This document shows positions 44,441 to 53,454 of a DNA stretch of 64,000 nucleotides, piece after piece. Position numbers and translations under genes: made by a program. The notes under the pieces are model-generated. The model searched no databases and was not told where the DNA came from. It saw only the letters and a list, made by a program, of their open reading frames with translations. This DNA comes from DAOLCO01 sp964612555 (GTDB taxonomy: Bacteria > Bdellovibrionota_C > UBA2361 > SZUA-149 > DAOLCO01): assembly GCA_964612555.1 (NCBI GenBank), contig CAZTBW010000001.1, positions 310,001-374,000 of the forward strand, written 5' to 3'. How positions within the stretch are numbered: position 1 is the first letter of the stretch; each line of letters opens with the position of its first letter.

Positions 44441-45685
44441 CTACTGCGAACTTGCCCCAAACCATGAAGACATTCTGCTGCGAAGCTTCTCAAATAAGCT
44501 CACGCTCTCCTCAGGTGAGTGATATTCAATAGCGGAGCTATTTCTGGAGCCGTACAAGACCAGACCAACTCCGGTTGCATAGGCAGGTGAGTTTACCACA
44601 TCGATAAGTCCACCCACCCCACCAGGATACCCTATCCGTACCGGCATATTAAATACCTGCTCTGCAAGCTCCGCAGAACCTTCAAGAAGTACAGTACCAC
44701 CAGTAAGCACAAGACCTGCGGTAAGAAACTCATCAAAGCCGGACTTGATAAGCTCCCGGTGCACCAAAGAAAAAGTCTCCTCCATGCGCGCTTCAATTAT
44801 TTCAGTAAGTGCGTGTTTGGGGAGTATTCGAGGGTCACGACCTCCGGTGGAAGGAACTTCTATTGTGTCCTGCGGTTGAGAAATACCTCCAAAGGCACAG
44901 CCATAACGTCGCTTGATCTCTTCAGCAGATGAAGCAGGTGTTCTTAAACCGGCTGAAATATCATTTGTGATATGATTACCACCAAGCGGTATCACCGCAG
45001 TGTGCTTGATCGCTCCTGCGTGAAAAATAGTAATATCAGTAGTACCACCGCCTATATCAATCATTGCAACACCAAGCTCTTTCTCTTCCGGAGAAAGCAC
45101 CGCTTCAGCAGAAGCAATAGGCTCAAGAACTATATCCCGAACCGTTAATCCGACCCGGTTCGCACTTTTTACGATATTCTGGGCAGATGCCACCGCACCG
45201 GTAACCACATGCACTTTAGCTTCAAGACGCACCCCTGACATACCAAGAGGATCCCTGATGCCATCCTGCTCATCAACAATATATTCCTGTGGTAATATAT
45301 GAAGTATCTCTCTATCCATAGGAATGGCAATTGCTTTTGCAGCATCTATCACCCGTTCAATATCTTTGGGGCTTACTTCTTTATTTTTGATGGCAACGAT
45401 ACCATGACTGTTCTGCCCCTTTATATGAGACCCTGCAATACCCGCATACACGGAAGAAATTTCACAACCCGCCATCAACTCGGCTTCTTCTATGGCTTTA
45501 CGAATAGAATTTATTGTGGCTTCAATGTTGATAACGACACCCTTTCTTAAACCCTCAGAAGGATGAGTACCAATTCCTATGATATCAACATTCCCGTTTG
45601 CAGTGCGCTCAGCCACAATCACTGCAATCTTGGTAGTACCAATATCAAGCCCGACAATAATATTGTTATTCACTTTAATAGCCAC
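44441..45685 (-). CDS. ftsA: Cell division protein FtsA
   Basis: 414 residues. FtsA is the actin-like protein that tethers FtsZ filaments to the membrane. IIVGLDIGTTKIAVIV is phosphate-1 and MIDIGGGTTDITIFHAGAI is phosphate-2. The SHS2 1C subdomain that replaces actin domain IB is present between them. The adenosine motif appears as AGLVLTGGTVLLEG. The C-terminal amphipathic membrane-targeting helix is LFEKLRSRMSSWFG. Usually ftsZ follows ftsA directly. Here no ftsZ or other dcw-cluster gene is adjacent. Confidence 0.96.
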   Translation of the reverse strand: MAIKVNNNIIVGLDIGTTKIAVIVAERTANGNVDIIGIGTHPSEGLRKGVVINIEATINSIRKAIEEAELMAGCEISSVYAGIAGSHIKGQNSHGIVAIKNKEVSPKDIERVIDAAKAIAIPMDREILHILPQEYIVDEQDGIRDPLGMSGVRLEAKVHVVTGAVASAQNIVKSANRVGLTVRDIVLEPIASAEAVLSPEEKELGVAMIDIGGGTTDITIFHAGAIKHTAVIPLGGNHITNDISAGLRTPASSAEEIKRRYGCAFGGISQPQDTIEVPSTGGRDPRILPKHALTEIIEARMEETFSLVHRELIKSGFDEFLTAGLVLTGGTVLLEGSAELAEQVFNMPVRIGYPGGVGGLIDVVNSPAYATGVGLVLYGSRNSSAIEYHSPEESVSLFEKLRSRMSSWFGASSQ

Positions 45686-45927
45686 AGAAAGTATGCTCCA
45701 AACAACTCAAGCAGGTTTGTAAATATCCCGGATTATGAGATCGAAAGTTTAACTTACCTAAAATAACGAATCTTGAAAACAAATGCACTTGAAAAATGAC
45801 AGGTTTAGAAAGAAATTACAAATTTAATTACAAAAACCAGCACCCCTGTCTCAGAACCGAAATAACACCTCACAATAAAAACAGATACTTAAAACAATAA
45901 TCAACAGGCTAAGTCCTGGAAGGAATA

Positions 45928-48540
45928 TCAGGAAAGAATGTCCCGGGAAAGAATATATTCTACCAGTTCTGAAAATCCGGATTTCCATTTCCTGTCATCG
46001 TACTTCTCAAGAAGCATAGTAAAAGCATTGGCAGACAAATGCTTCCCAAGGTCTTTCTCATCAATAAGACGAATCAGCGCCCTGCACAAAGCCCCCTCAT
46101 CATCACCATCAAAAGAAAGTGCATTTTCTTCATGCTGAATGATCTCCTTAAGCCCGAAAACTTCAGTAGACACCAGCGGGACTTTTGCGGAAAACGCTTC
46201 AAGTGTTACCAGAGGAAAAGACTCTTCCCTAGAGTTGATAATAAAAATATCCGCCAGGGCATAATACTTGATAACCTCCGGTGTCTCCCTGATAAATTTT
46301 ACATGAGAATCCAGACCAAGCTCACTGCACTGCTTTTTAAGTTTTTCCAGAAAAGGAATTTCACGGGCACCAACAACAAGAAAAACAAAATCAAGAGAGG
46401 GTCTCTCTGCTTTTAATAACGCAAGCTCTCTAAGGGTTCTATCCTGTCCCTTTCGTTCTGTCGTAGTACCCACTGATAAAAGCACCAGACTATCTCTTGA
46501 TATACCGAGAGAACCTCTGACATGCTCCTTATCAACACTCAAAACCGACTCATAAAACGAGGCGCCGTCTATGGAATTAGGTATCACACAGGTTGATTTT
46601 TCCTGAACAAAGGGCAGGTACATGGCACGCGTTGATTCACTCACAAATACCAGTTTATTTGCGTGCTTGAGTGCATGAAGGCAGTGTATCCTGAGTCTGT
46701 AATCATACCCGAAGTACCAGGTATGAGGATCAACACTTTCATGGACAAGCCAGACAACGGGAATATTTTCACGAATAGCAGCATCAACCGCAACAAATGA
46801 ATCAAGACAGTTTACAAACACAAGGTTTGTATTACTTGCTCTGAGATTCCGCCTTATTTCAGAAAGAGTTTTAAAATACCTCTCTTCTGTCTGAGAGATC
46901 ATTGAACCGGTTTCAATAACAGTAAGTGAGCCTACGTGTTCTTTCAAAGTCTCGCCCAGACTACCATCACGAAAACTGTTAAGAAGAATCTGTTCACTCG
47001 TATAATTACTGATTTCAGGAAACACTTTAAGTAATTTTGCAAATACCGCAGGAGCACCTTCAGACCTTTCCAGGTTATGAGAGAAAAAACTTATAGAGAA
47101 AATACTTTCTCTGTCCGGACGTCCCGAGGTACCCACCTTGTTATCATCAGGAGAAGAGGATACCTGTCCCGGGACGCCTCCTGCTAAAAGTTTTTTTAAA
47201 CGCTTGATCACTTTTTTGAAAATAAAATACTGCTTTTTATATAGGGGAATTTTACCCAGAGTTTCAGTATGACCACGGGCGATAAGAGATTTCACAATGG
47301 AAACATCAGAGGGAGTCAAGAGTGGTAAACGCTTGCCACCAGACTCCAGAAACAACATAAAACCACTAAAAACTATTGGAATCTTTTCATAAGGCAGAGA
47401 CAATCTGAAACGGGGATTTAAACGATCTGTAATTGCACCAAATGCCTGGGGGTCTGTAGGAGTTCTAAAAAAACTGATATAATGATCTACAGATTCGAGT
47501 TCCCCTCCTCTCATGTAGCGAATAAAAAAACGCTCTTCAGGTAAGTGATCACACAAAAGCATTCCTTCAATGACCACTTCACTTTCTTCAGATTTAACAG
47601 AAGTAATCTTGTGAGAAAATTTATCAAATACTATTCTGCTGTTTCCAATAAACTGTTTAATACTTTTTCCGGTTTCCGATTCTATAGCCAGATAAAAACT
47701 TAAGTTTTTAAAAACCGATCTGCCTTCATTTGCAAAATCAAGCCCATCTCTTTTAAAATCAAGCCCCTCTTTTCCAAAATCAAGCATAGTATCAGCACCG
47801 CAGCACTTCGCCTCAGGAAAATCAGGAAACATTTGAGAACAGGCACCTCCCTCAAGCCCAATAACGGTTCTAGTCGTCACATGACTACAAGCATTACCTG
47901 AAATATCCCCTGAAATATACCTGGGGTCATCTGCCTGAATACCAACTGACACGATCTTACTACCCGCTTCAAATCCCCAGGAAGAAAGAAGTATTCGTGG
48001 ATAATATATACGTGCGGGTATGGCATGCTCCAATCCCCCACGGACAGCCTCATCAAATGTTCCGGCAGTACCGAGAAAAAAAACAGCGGGATTAGAAATT
48101 ACCAGAATATTATCACGCACAAGAGACAGAAAAACTGAACAGCGTTGTTCCCTTGCAATGTTCATGGGTAGTTCCAGAACTCCTCTTATATGAAGAACCC
48201 TGCCATAATCTTTCCCCGATTCGGATACATAAGAATTATTTCCAGCTGAAAAAGAAATTTCCTTCAGCGAGACCTCCAAAGCTTTCCGCCCACCACTCTC
48301 CGGAAAAATCTTTACTCCGGAACTTCCAAAAAGGGCAGACGAATGCAACTCATCTGAGTCCGGCTCTGAGCCAATAGTCATACAACAGGTAAGGCAGGAT
48401 TCATCAAGAGAAGACAGTAACTCCTCATCCTTATTTACTGATACACACCATGCCTCAAGCGGTACCCTGTTTCCAAAATAGGTCTGCCTCCCGTGGGGAG
48501 TACTGATTCGAAGTAATAAACTGCCTGCTAATTCACTCAT
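45928..48540 (-). CDS. Large GT4-family glycosyltransferase with unknown N-terminal region
   Basis: 870 residues. The C-terminal 370 or so are a GT4 glycosyltransferase: LLSVGTTTERKGQD near 685, NSREESFPLVTLEAF with the E-x7-E motif, and KFIRETPEVIKYYALADIF. The N-terminal 480 residues are not recognised. They are probably beta-rich and hold a 7-residue tandem repeat (DF-x-x-x-GL three times near 260-280). A basic stretch (KKVIKRLKKLL) links the halves. The start overlaps the cmoB stop as ATGA, so it is co-translated with a tRNA-modification gene despite no obvious functional link. Donor and acceptor are unknown. Confidence 0.85.
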   Translation of the reverse strand: MSELAGSLLLRISTPHGRQTYFGNRVPLEAWCVSVNKDEELLSSLDESCLTCCMTIGSEPDSDELHSSALFGSSGVKIFPESGGRKALEVSLKEISFSAGNNSYVSESGKDYGRVLHIRGVLELPMNIAREQRCSVFLSLVRDNILVISNPAVFFLGTAGTFDEAVRGGLEHAIPARIYYPRILLSSWGFEAGSKIVSVGIQADDPRYISGDISGNACSHVTTRTVIGLEGGACSQMFPDFPEAKCCGADTMLDFGKEGLDFKRDGLDFANEGRSVFKNLSFYLAIESETGKSIKQFIGNSRIVFDKFSHKITSVKSEESEVVIEGMLLCDHLPEERFFIRYMRGGELESVDHYISFFRTPTDPQAFGAITDRLNPRFRLSLPYEKIPIVFSGFMLFLESGGKRLPLLTPSDVSIVKSLIARGHTETLGKIPLYKKQYFIFKKVIKRLKKLLAGGVPGQVSSSPDDNKVGTSGRPDRESIFSISFFSHNLERSEGAPAVFAKLLKVFPEISNYTSEQILLNSFRDGSLGETLKEHVGSLTVIETGSMISQTEERYFKTLSEIRRNLRASNTNLVFVNCLDSFVAVDAAIRENIPVVWLVHESVDPHTWYFGYDYRLRIHCLHALKHANKLVFVSESTRAMYLPFVQEKSTCVIPNSIDGASFYESVLSVDKEHVRGSLGISRDSLVLLSVGTTTERKGQDRTLRELALLKAERPSLDFVFLVVGAREIPFLEKLKKQCSELGLDSHVKFIRETPEVIKYYALADIFIINSREESFPLVTLEAFSAKVPLVSTEVFGLKEIIQHEENALSFDGDDEGALCRALIRLIDEKDLGKHLSANAFTMLLEKYDDRKWKSGFSELVEYILSRDILS
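47734..47785. repeat. 21-bp tandem repeat inside the GT4 gene
   Basis: Two and a half copies of a 21-base unit starting AAAATCAAGCCC occur in frame at 47734, 47755 and 47776. They encode the seven-residue repeat noted in the glycosyltransferase. A small in-frame duplication is the simplest explanation. Confidence 0.8.
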
Positions 48541-49541
48541 TTTCTCATCTTCTTTTTAGCAATAACCACTGCACGTCTGGGGACAGGATAACCTTCAATT
48601 GTTTTTGAGTTATCAAGTGGGTCAAGAAAATCACTCCAGCTCTCATAAGGAGCATACTCAGTTCTTCTTTGTTCTTCAAGTGAGCTGGGGCGTTCAAGAA
48701 GGATCTGAGCATCCTGAAACCCCGAATTCATACACATTGAGACCATGGCAGAAGCCGAAGGTACTTGATAGACGTTTCTTGCTTTAGCGTATCTTCCAGG
48801 AGGAATAAATGAAACTGACTCATCTGATGGATACGTCATAGACTCAAGAACGAGAACACCTCCGGGTTTAAGAGCATCCCTCGCACAATCGATTACCTCA
48901 AAGGGATTCTTCTGGTGATACACTATTCCCATACAAAGCACCATATCAAACTGGATAGGAAGCAGTCGTGCGTACTGGTATCCAAGAAGTTCATATTGAA
49001 TCCTGCTTTCCCGGGCGAACCTCTGAAACAATTCAAACTGAAAGAAAAATTTCTCTGAAGGGTCGATACACAAGACCATTGATGCGCCATCATCAAGTGC
49101 ACGATATCCATAGTAGCCATTCCCGGAACCTATATCAAGAATGGAAGCACCTTTATGAGCTGTAATTACTTCCCGAATTCCTTCATACTTGATATCACTT
49201 CTCCACTCAGCATCAATCTGATATCCCCCGATATTCCAGGGACCTTTTCTCCAGGGTATTAAAGCCTGAAGTAGTTTCATCAGGCTCTCTCCTTCTGATT
49301 GTTTCTCTACCGTACAAAGAACACCATCACGCACAAAATATCCGTGTTCTTTTATCGCAGGCAGTTCTAAAAAGTGGTTACAGACCGGACTCCACACTTC
49401 CCGTTTGAGAGTTTCCAGTGACTCTTTTCTTTTCCGGAGCACTTCATCCGGAATTCGTTTTTGATATCTAAAAAAAACATCCTCTCGCTGATAAAACAGC
49501 TCAGGGTCAAAAATATCAGAAAAGAGGGTTTGGGGTAACAT
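48537..49541 (-). CDS. cmoB: tRNA U34 carboxymethyltransferase CmoB
   Basis: 334 residues, close to E. coli CmoB (323). CmoB transfers a carboxymethyl group from carboxy-SAM to 5-hydroxyuridine at tRNA position 34, giving cmo5U. PWRKGPWNIGGYQIDAEWRSDIKY is the diagnostic family stretch, followed by SAM motif I in ILDIGSGNGYYGYRAL and CIDPSEKFFFQFELF. VLCMGIVYHQKNPFEV and LVLESMTYP follow. It is encoded divergently from cmoA, which makes the cofactor, and overlaps a glycosyltransferase gene downstream. Confidence 0.95.
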   Translation of the reverse strand: MLPQTLFSDIFDPELFYQREDVFFRYQKRIPDEVLRKRKESLETLKREVWSPVCNHFLELPAIKEHGYFVRDGVLCTVEKQSEGESLMKLLQALIPWRKGPWNIGGYQIDAEWRSDIKYEGIREVITAHKGASILDIGSGNGYYGYRALDDGASMVLCIDPSEKFFFQFELFQRFARESRIQYELLGYQYARLLPIQFDMVLCMGIVYHQKNPFEVIDCARDALKPGGVLVLESMTYPSDESVSFIPPGRYAKARNVYQVPSASAMVSMCMNSGFQDAQILLERPSSLEEQRRTEYAPYESWSDFLDPLDNSKTIEGYPVPRRAVVIAKKKMRK

Positions 49542-49624
49542 TTACATTAACAGACATTAAGAATAATATAGCCGTATAAAAACCAGCATTTATATACCAT
49601 GTTTTCCATTGAAGAAAGTACCCT

Positions 49625-50386
49625 ATGAAAGACACTATTTTCTCTACTTCAGAAGTTGAGGGCTTCAGCTACAATCACAATAAGATTCCTTCTTTTGCTT
49701 TTAATGAAAAGGTAGCTGCGGTGTTTGACGATATGGTGATTCGCTCAATCCCGGGCTATTCCCTCGCTCAATATCTTTCATCAAAAATCGCTCTACAAAC
49801 AATTTCCGAAAACACGAACATCTACGATCTGGGATGTTCAACCGCAACTTCCCTCATAAAGATTGCTCAGGAGCTTGACGCTTCCGAATTCAACATGAGG
49901 GCAGTACAGCTAATCGGCATTGATTCATCCGCTGACATGCTCAAGCGCGCAAGAGAAAAACTGGATGCCTTTAACCTCACTTCACAGATCACCCTCCTTG
50001 AAAAAGACCTCAGGGAATGTTCCTTTAAAAACGCCTCTCTTATAATGAGCCACTACACCCTTCAATTCATATCCCCCGAAGACAGAATCACAATACTAAA
50101 AAACATCCATCAGGCATTACTACCAAACACCTGTTTTATTTTTTCAGAAAAAATAAAACACAACTCCCCCCTCACAGAAGAAATCCTTACCCATGAATAC
50201 TACGAATTCAAAAAAGGCAACGGCTATTCAGAAACCGAAAACATGAGAAAACGACAGGCACTGGAAAACGTCCTCCGCCCAAACACCCTTGATGAGAATA
50301 TCAGATTACTTAAAGAAGCGGGCTTCTCATCAGTAGAGCTTCTTCACAAAGAACTCTGCTTTTGTACGATTCTTGCCTGGAAGTAG
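49625..50386 (+). CDS. cmoA: Carboxy-S-adenosyl-L-methionine synthase CmoA
   Basis: 253 residues, matching the usual length. CmoA converts SAM and prephenate to carboxy-SAM, used by CmoB. AVFDDMVIRSIPGYSLAQ is the family signature. YDLGCSTATSLIKIAQ is SAM motif I, LIGIDSSADMLKRARE follows, and LIMSHYTLQFISPEDR is motif post-II. It is divergent from cmoB across an 83-base gap, so both cofactor synthesis and use are encoded together. Confidence 0.96.
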   Translation: MKDTIFSTSEVEGFSYNHNKIPSFAFNEKVAAVFDDMVIRSIPGYSLAQYLSSKIALQTISENTNIYDLGCSTATSLIKIAQELDASEFNMRAVQLIGIDSSADMLKRAREKLDAFNLTSQITLLEKDLRECSFKNASLIMSHYTLQFISPEDRITILKNIHQALLPNTCFIFSEKIKHNSPLTEEILTHEYYEFKKGNGYSETENMRKRQALENVLRPNTLDENIRLLKEAGFSSVELLHKELCFCTILAWK

Positions 50387-50440
50387 AGGGGAATTAAGTT
50401 ATTGGATGTTAAAAGAGAGGGTGGATAGAAATAAAAAAGA

Positions 50441-50475
50441 ACGAAGGGAGACAGTTTTTGGCTGTCTCCCTTCGT
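50441..50475 (-). terminator. Strong hairpin terminator downstream of the 162-residue secreted protein gene
   Basis: ACGAAGGGAGACAG and CTGTCTCCCTTCGT form a perfect 14-bp stem with a 7-base loop. On the minus strand it is followed by TCTTTTTTATTTC, a typical U-tract. It lies 35 bases past the stop at 50510. Confidence 0.85.
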
Positions 50476-50509
50476 CACAATACCTTATTTACAGATGCCA
50501 GTGTTCGAC

Positions 50510-50998
50510 CTAATGATCACTGGTCATGGTTGCAGCAGGCTGACAATTCTCTACACACTCATTGTATTTGTTATGGTAGTAACGCAATACGCAAAACAAA
50601 TAAAGAGGTATAAGCACATTGACCACCAAGAAAAGCACATTGACCATGCTAAATAAAGAACTACTTCTTTCTTCAAACTGGGGAACATACCTATTGAGGG
50701 CTTCGTGCTTAACAAGGGTACGATCTTTGGCAGCCTCAATAATCACCATTCGAAGTTGTTCAATGAGCTTCCTGTTTTCATCCCTGTCTTGTGTTTCGAG
50801 AACTTTTTCTACCTCGATTAAGAACTCCTCACGATCGAGAGATTTATCCTCACCCAAGACGACCTTCTCCATGAGCGCGCCTGCCTTGTTAGTCAATCGC
50901 TCAGTCTCCGAATTACTTTGGTTTTCATCTTGACCACTTGCAACATGCGTGACCAAAGAAAAAACAACGAACAATACTCCAACACATAATTTTTTCAT
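50510..50998 (-). CDS. Small secreted or membrane-anchored protein of unknown function
   Basis: 162 residues from the ATG at 50998, which has AAGGAG seven bases upstream. Longer in-frame starts are possible. The N-terminus KKLCVGVLFVVFSLVTHVASGQ is a signal peptide with likely cleavage after ASG. A charged helical region (about 25-110, rich in E, K and R) follows. A C-terminal transmembrane helix (SMVNVLFLVVNVLIPLYLFCVL) then leads into a tail with YHNKYNECVENCQ. I do not recognise a family. The gene stands alone, with a structured leader upstream and a strong terminator downstream, so it is a monocistronic unit under its own control. Confidence 0.75.
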   Translation of the reverse strand: MKKLCVGVLFVVFSLVTHVASGQDENQSNSETERLTNKAGALMEKVVLGEDKSLDREEFLIEVEKVLETQDRDENRKLIEQLRMVIIEAAKDRTLVKHEALNRYVPQFEERSSSLFSMVNVLFLVVNVLIPLYLFCVLRYYHNKYNECVENCQPAATMTSDH

Positions 50999-51025
50999 TT
51001 TCATTCTCCTTATTACCAAGAGAAA

Positions 51026-51114
51026 ATAGAAAACCTCCCTCAAACATTTGAGGGTAAAACCTTGTTTTCTATCCATCCTCAGCTACAGCTAAACCCTTTT
51101 TCGGACTTAGCTGT
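51026..51114 (-). promoter_or_regulatory. Structured 5' leader with nested hairpins
   Basis: In minus-strand RNA, ACAGCTAA/TTAGCTGT (51085-51092 with 51107-51114) makes a first stem. Next come a 9-bp outer stem (ATAGAAAAC with GTTTTCTAT, 51064-51072 with 51026-51034) and an inner perfect 8-bp stem with 2-base loop (CCCTCAAA/TTTGAGGG, 51037-51054). A U-rich run and the ribosome site of the 162-residue gene follow immediately. The layout suggests an attenuator or cis-acting RNA control. No known riboswitch class was recognised. Confidence 0.5.
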
Positions 51115-51387
51115 ACTAAAGACAGATATCTTCTACTCAAAACAAAATGTTACAGACGACAGCACAGGGGCTGTTTCCTATTTGTTTTTCATTATGCCAA
51201 ACAGGTCAGGACAGTAGACAAATAAACTTTCCTGGCATTTCCAGATATTTGAGGGAAGTATATCTTTCTGGTACGGGGTTACTTTCAAGGCTTCTTACAT
51301 CTAATGTAAGTTGCTGTAATTACCCATTTTATGTCTAATATCTAAAGAGGGTGGCACCTTACTTTGCATCTTACAGGGAGGAGAAGC
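51115..51387. other. Gene-free region between DHH gene and the small secreted protein gene
   Basis: About 270 bases without a credible gene. A perfect short inverted repeat CTTACAT-cta-ATGTAAG lies at 51294-51310 with no T-run. The promoter of the small secreted protein and the end of the DHH transcript must lie here. Confidence 0.5.
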
Positions 51388-52548
51388 TCAGGACGCTGGT
51401 TCTTTTGAGCGTTTTTTTGAGGAGGTTTTGCCTATGTATTCCAGGAAGGATTTTTCTACTATGGATTTTGCCATGGCATAAATCTGGTTCTGGTCTTCGT
51501 GCATGGAGAAAAAGCCCAGGGGGATCTGGAATGCGCCACGATCACGGATATTGCCACCGCCATAGTGCTTTCCACTTTCCGGTGACACACCAAGAACTCC
51601 TTTTAGAAACTCATCAGGGTTGATGATTTCTGAACGGGTTCTGAGAGAGCCGTCTATAACTGACTTATCAACTATTCCAAAAACAAGAGCAGTGTCGGTA
51701 CCTTCTCTGGCAAGCAGGAGGTCTGCAATCTGGGGTAAGCCATCCCGATCTGATTCCCTCACAAAACCGACATCTGAAAAAATAAAGTTATCGTGCACTT
51801 TTCTGTTCACCAGTGCGTTTTCAAACATATCGAGAATTGCGGGGGACAGGACTTTTCGCTCGATAATTTCTATTACCTGACTTTCTACACAAGGAGCAAT
51901 ATAGGCAGCCGCGGCGAACTCCTCCTGTGTGGCTAAAATGAACCTTTGCGTGTCACTTCGTAACCCATGCATCAGCGCAGTGGCAATTCTGACGTGTTCA
52001 GGGTCACTTGAAGACATGCCCTCAGGGTACACATTCTGTAAGTACTCACAAAAGATTGTTGCGGTACTTCCGTAGTGAGGACGAATATCCACAAACAAAG
52101 CCCCCGGTGGGGTGCCGTCCTCCCGATGATGGTCAATAAATGCCAAAAACTCTATATCAAACTCTTCAAGCCTGGAATCAATCTGAGTGTGTGATCTCTG
52201 ACAATCAAGAATACTATAAAAATCATACCCACTGAGATCAAAATCGACAGAGTACCTCTGTAAGGATATCCCAAGTTTTTTGACCAGCGCTCTATTCTCA
52301 TGATGACTCACTGATGCAAAAGTAAGAATAGTAGAAGATATTTCATATTCATCTCCCAGATGCGCCAGAGTCATTGCTGAAGAAATCGCATCCGGGTCAG
52401 GACTCCCATGAAGCAAGATGAGATGATTTTTTTCTCTTCTTTCCTCCAGAAGACCCCGAAGCTTTTCGTACATGGGCACTTTCCCACCATACCCCTCTCC
52501 ACCATTTCTGGAGCCATTCGTTGAAACTGTAATTTTCGTAGTATTCAT
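51388..52548 (-). CDS. DHH-family phosphoesterase (NrnA-like)
   Basis: 386 residues. The DHH domain has LLHGSPDPDAISSAM (about 45-59), SILDCQRSHTQI, and the namesake FIDHHRED (137-144). A DHHA1 domain closes the C-terminus with GGGNIRDRGAFQIPLGFF, which binds substrate. Members hydrolyse short RNAs (nanoRNase), pAp or cyclic dinucleotides. Which one applies cannot be told from sequence. About 25 polar residues precede the conserved core, so an internal ATG (52473) is a possible start. It is divergent from a response regulator gene. Confidence 0.88.
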   Translation of the reverse strand: MNTTKITVSTNGSRNGGEGYGGKVPMYEKLRGLLEERREKNHLILLHGSPDPDAISSAMTLAHLGDEYEISSTILTFASVSHHENRALVKKLGISLQRYSVDFDLSGYDFYSILDCQRSHTQIDSRLEEFDIEFLAFIDHHREDGTPPGALFVDIRPHYGSTATIFCEYLQNVYPEGMSSSDPEHVRIATALMHGLRSDTQRFILATQEEFAAAAYIAPCVESQVIEIIERKVLSPAILDMFENALVNRKVHDNFIFSDVGFVRESDRDGLPQIADLLLAREGTDTALVFGIVDKSVIDGSLRTRSEIINPDEFLKGVLGVSPESGKHYGGGNIRDRGAFQIPLGFFSMHEDQNQIYAMAKSIVEKSFLEYIGKTSSKKRSKEPAS

Positions 52549-52719
52549 CTCTTGTTACACTGATATAAATCCCTCATTTAGATACTTATCCACAACTCAA
52601 GGATTCACTCACAAGACAGAAACTCAAGTTATTGTTTTTACATGCTTTTCTTTATGTATCTAATTTCAAACCACTGAATCTAAAGTACTGTAGATTAATT
52701 GGGGTCTCAGGTATCATTT

Positions 52720-53448
52720 ATGTCTCAGGGTATTTTCCAGGGAGAAACGCTTAATTCAAACCTCTTGAGTGCATCCCGTGCGCTTATCGCCTCACAACAG
52801 AGAAAAATTCTTCTCGTTGAAGATACTGCCGCACACGCCGCACTTATCATGCGGGCAATAGACAAAAAACACTGGGAAATAACTCATGTCACAAGAGGTG
52901 AAGAAGCCCTTGGAAAGTTCTCACTTGATGACAGCTACATTGTCCTTCTGGATGTCCGGCTTCCTGATTATGACGGAATAACCCTGATTTCTCATTTCAG
53001 AACAATAAAATCCGATGCACCAATTCTCATTGTTACCTCTCTCGAAGATGTAAAGGAGAGTGTACATGCCATGCAATCCGGTGCCTGGGACTATGTCGTA
53101 AAGAATGAACCTGAAATATTCACAAAAGAACTTCAGGAAGCCATAGAAGCAGCCTGGAACAAAAGAGTTCAGCTTGCTGAAAACAGGCTGGCTGAGGAGT
53201 GTAAAGTATCCGAACTCTTGAAAAACGAACGTGAAAATGCAATCGAAGAGACCATAAGAAAGCTTTGTATGGAAATCAATAATCCACTAAGCGGGGTTCT
53301 GACATACGGAAGTATCCTGAAATCTCAAACACAACACGAGAACTCAGACGAAATTGTGGAAAAACTTATAGAAAGCGCTCAAAAAGTGGCAAAAGCGGTA
53401 AGTAAACTTGAGAACCTCACCTCACACATAAGTACCGCTAAAGAATAA
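52720..53448 (+). CDS. Receiver-domain protein with degenerate histidine-kinase dimerisation domain
   Basis: 242 residues from the ATG at 52720. An in-frame TTG lies seven codons earlier. The receiver domain (about 28-150) has ILLVEDTAAH, the phosphoacceptor D78 in IVLLDVRLPDYDG, a Thr in ILIVTS and a Lys in WDYVVK. The last 65 residues look like a HisKA dimerisation helix pair: the H-box consensus HEINNPL reads CMEINNPLSGVL, with Met184 in place of the phospho-His. There is no ATPase domain and no DNA-binding domain. It may dimerise or pair with a kinase as a connector. It converges tightly with the PilP gene. Confidence 0.88.
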   Translation: MSQGIFQGETLNSNLLSASRALIASQQRKILLVEDTAAHAALIMRAIDKKHWEITHVTRGEEALGKFSLDDSYIVLLDVRLPDYDGITLISHFRTIKSDAPILIVTSLEDVKESVHAMQSGAWDYVVKNEPEIFTKELQEAIEAAWNKRVQLAENRLAEECKVSELLKNERENAIEETIRKLCMEINNPLSGVLTYGSILKSQTQHENSDEIVEKLIESAQKVAKAVSKLENLTSHISTAKE

Positions 53449-53454
53449 GCCTAT

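Noticed and set aside
51351..51368. TGGCACCTTACTTTGC on the plus strand, resembling a sigma-54 site
   Set aside because: The spacing between GG and GC is 11 bases, one too many, and no plus-strand gene follows for over a kilobase.
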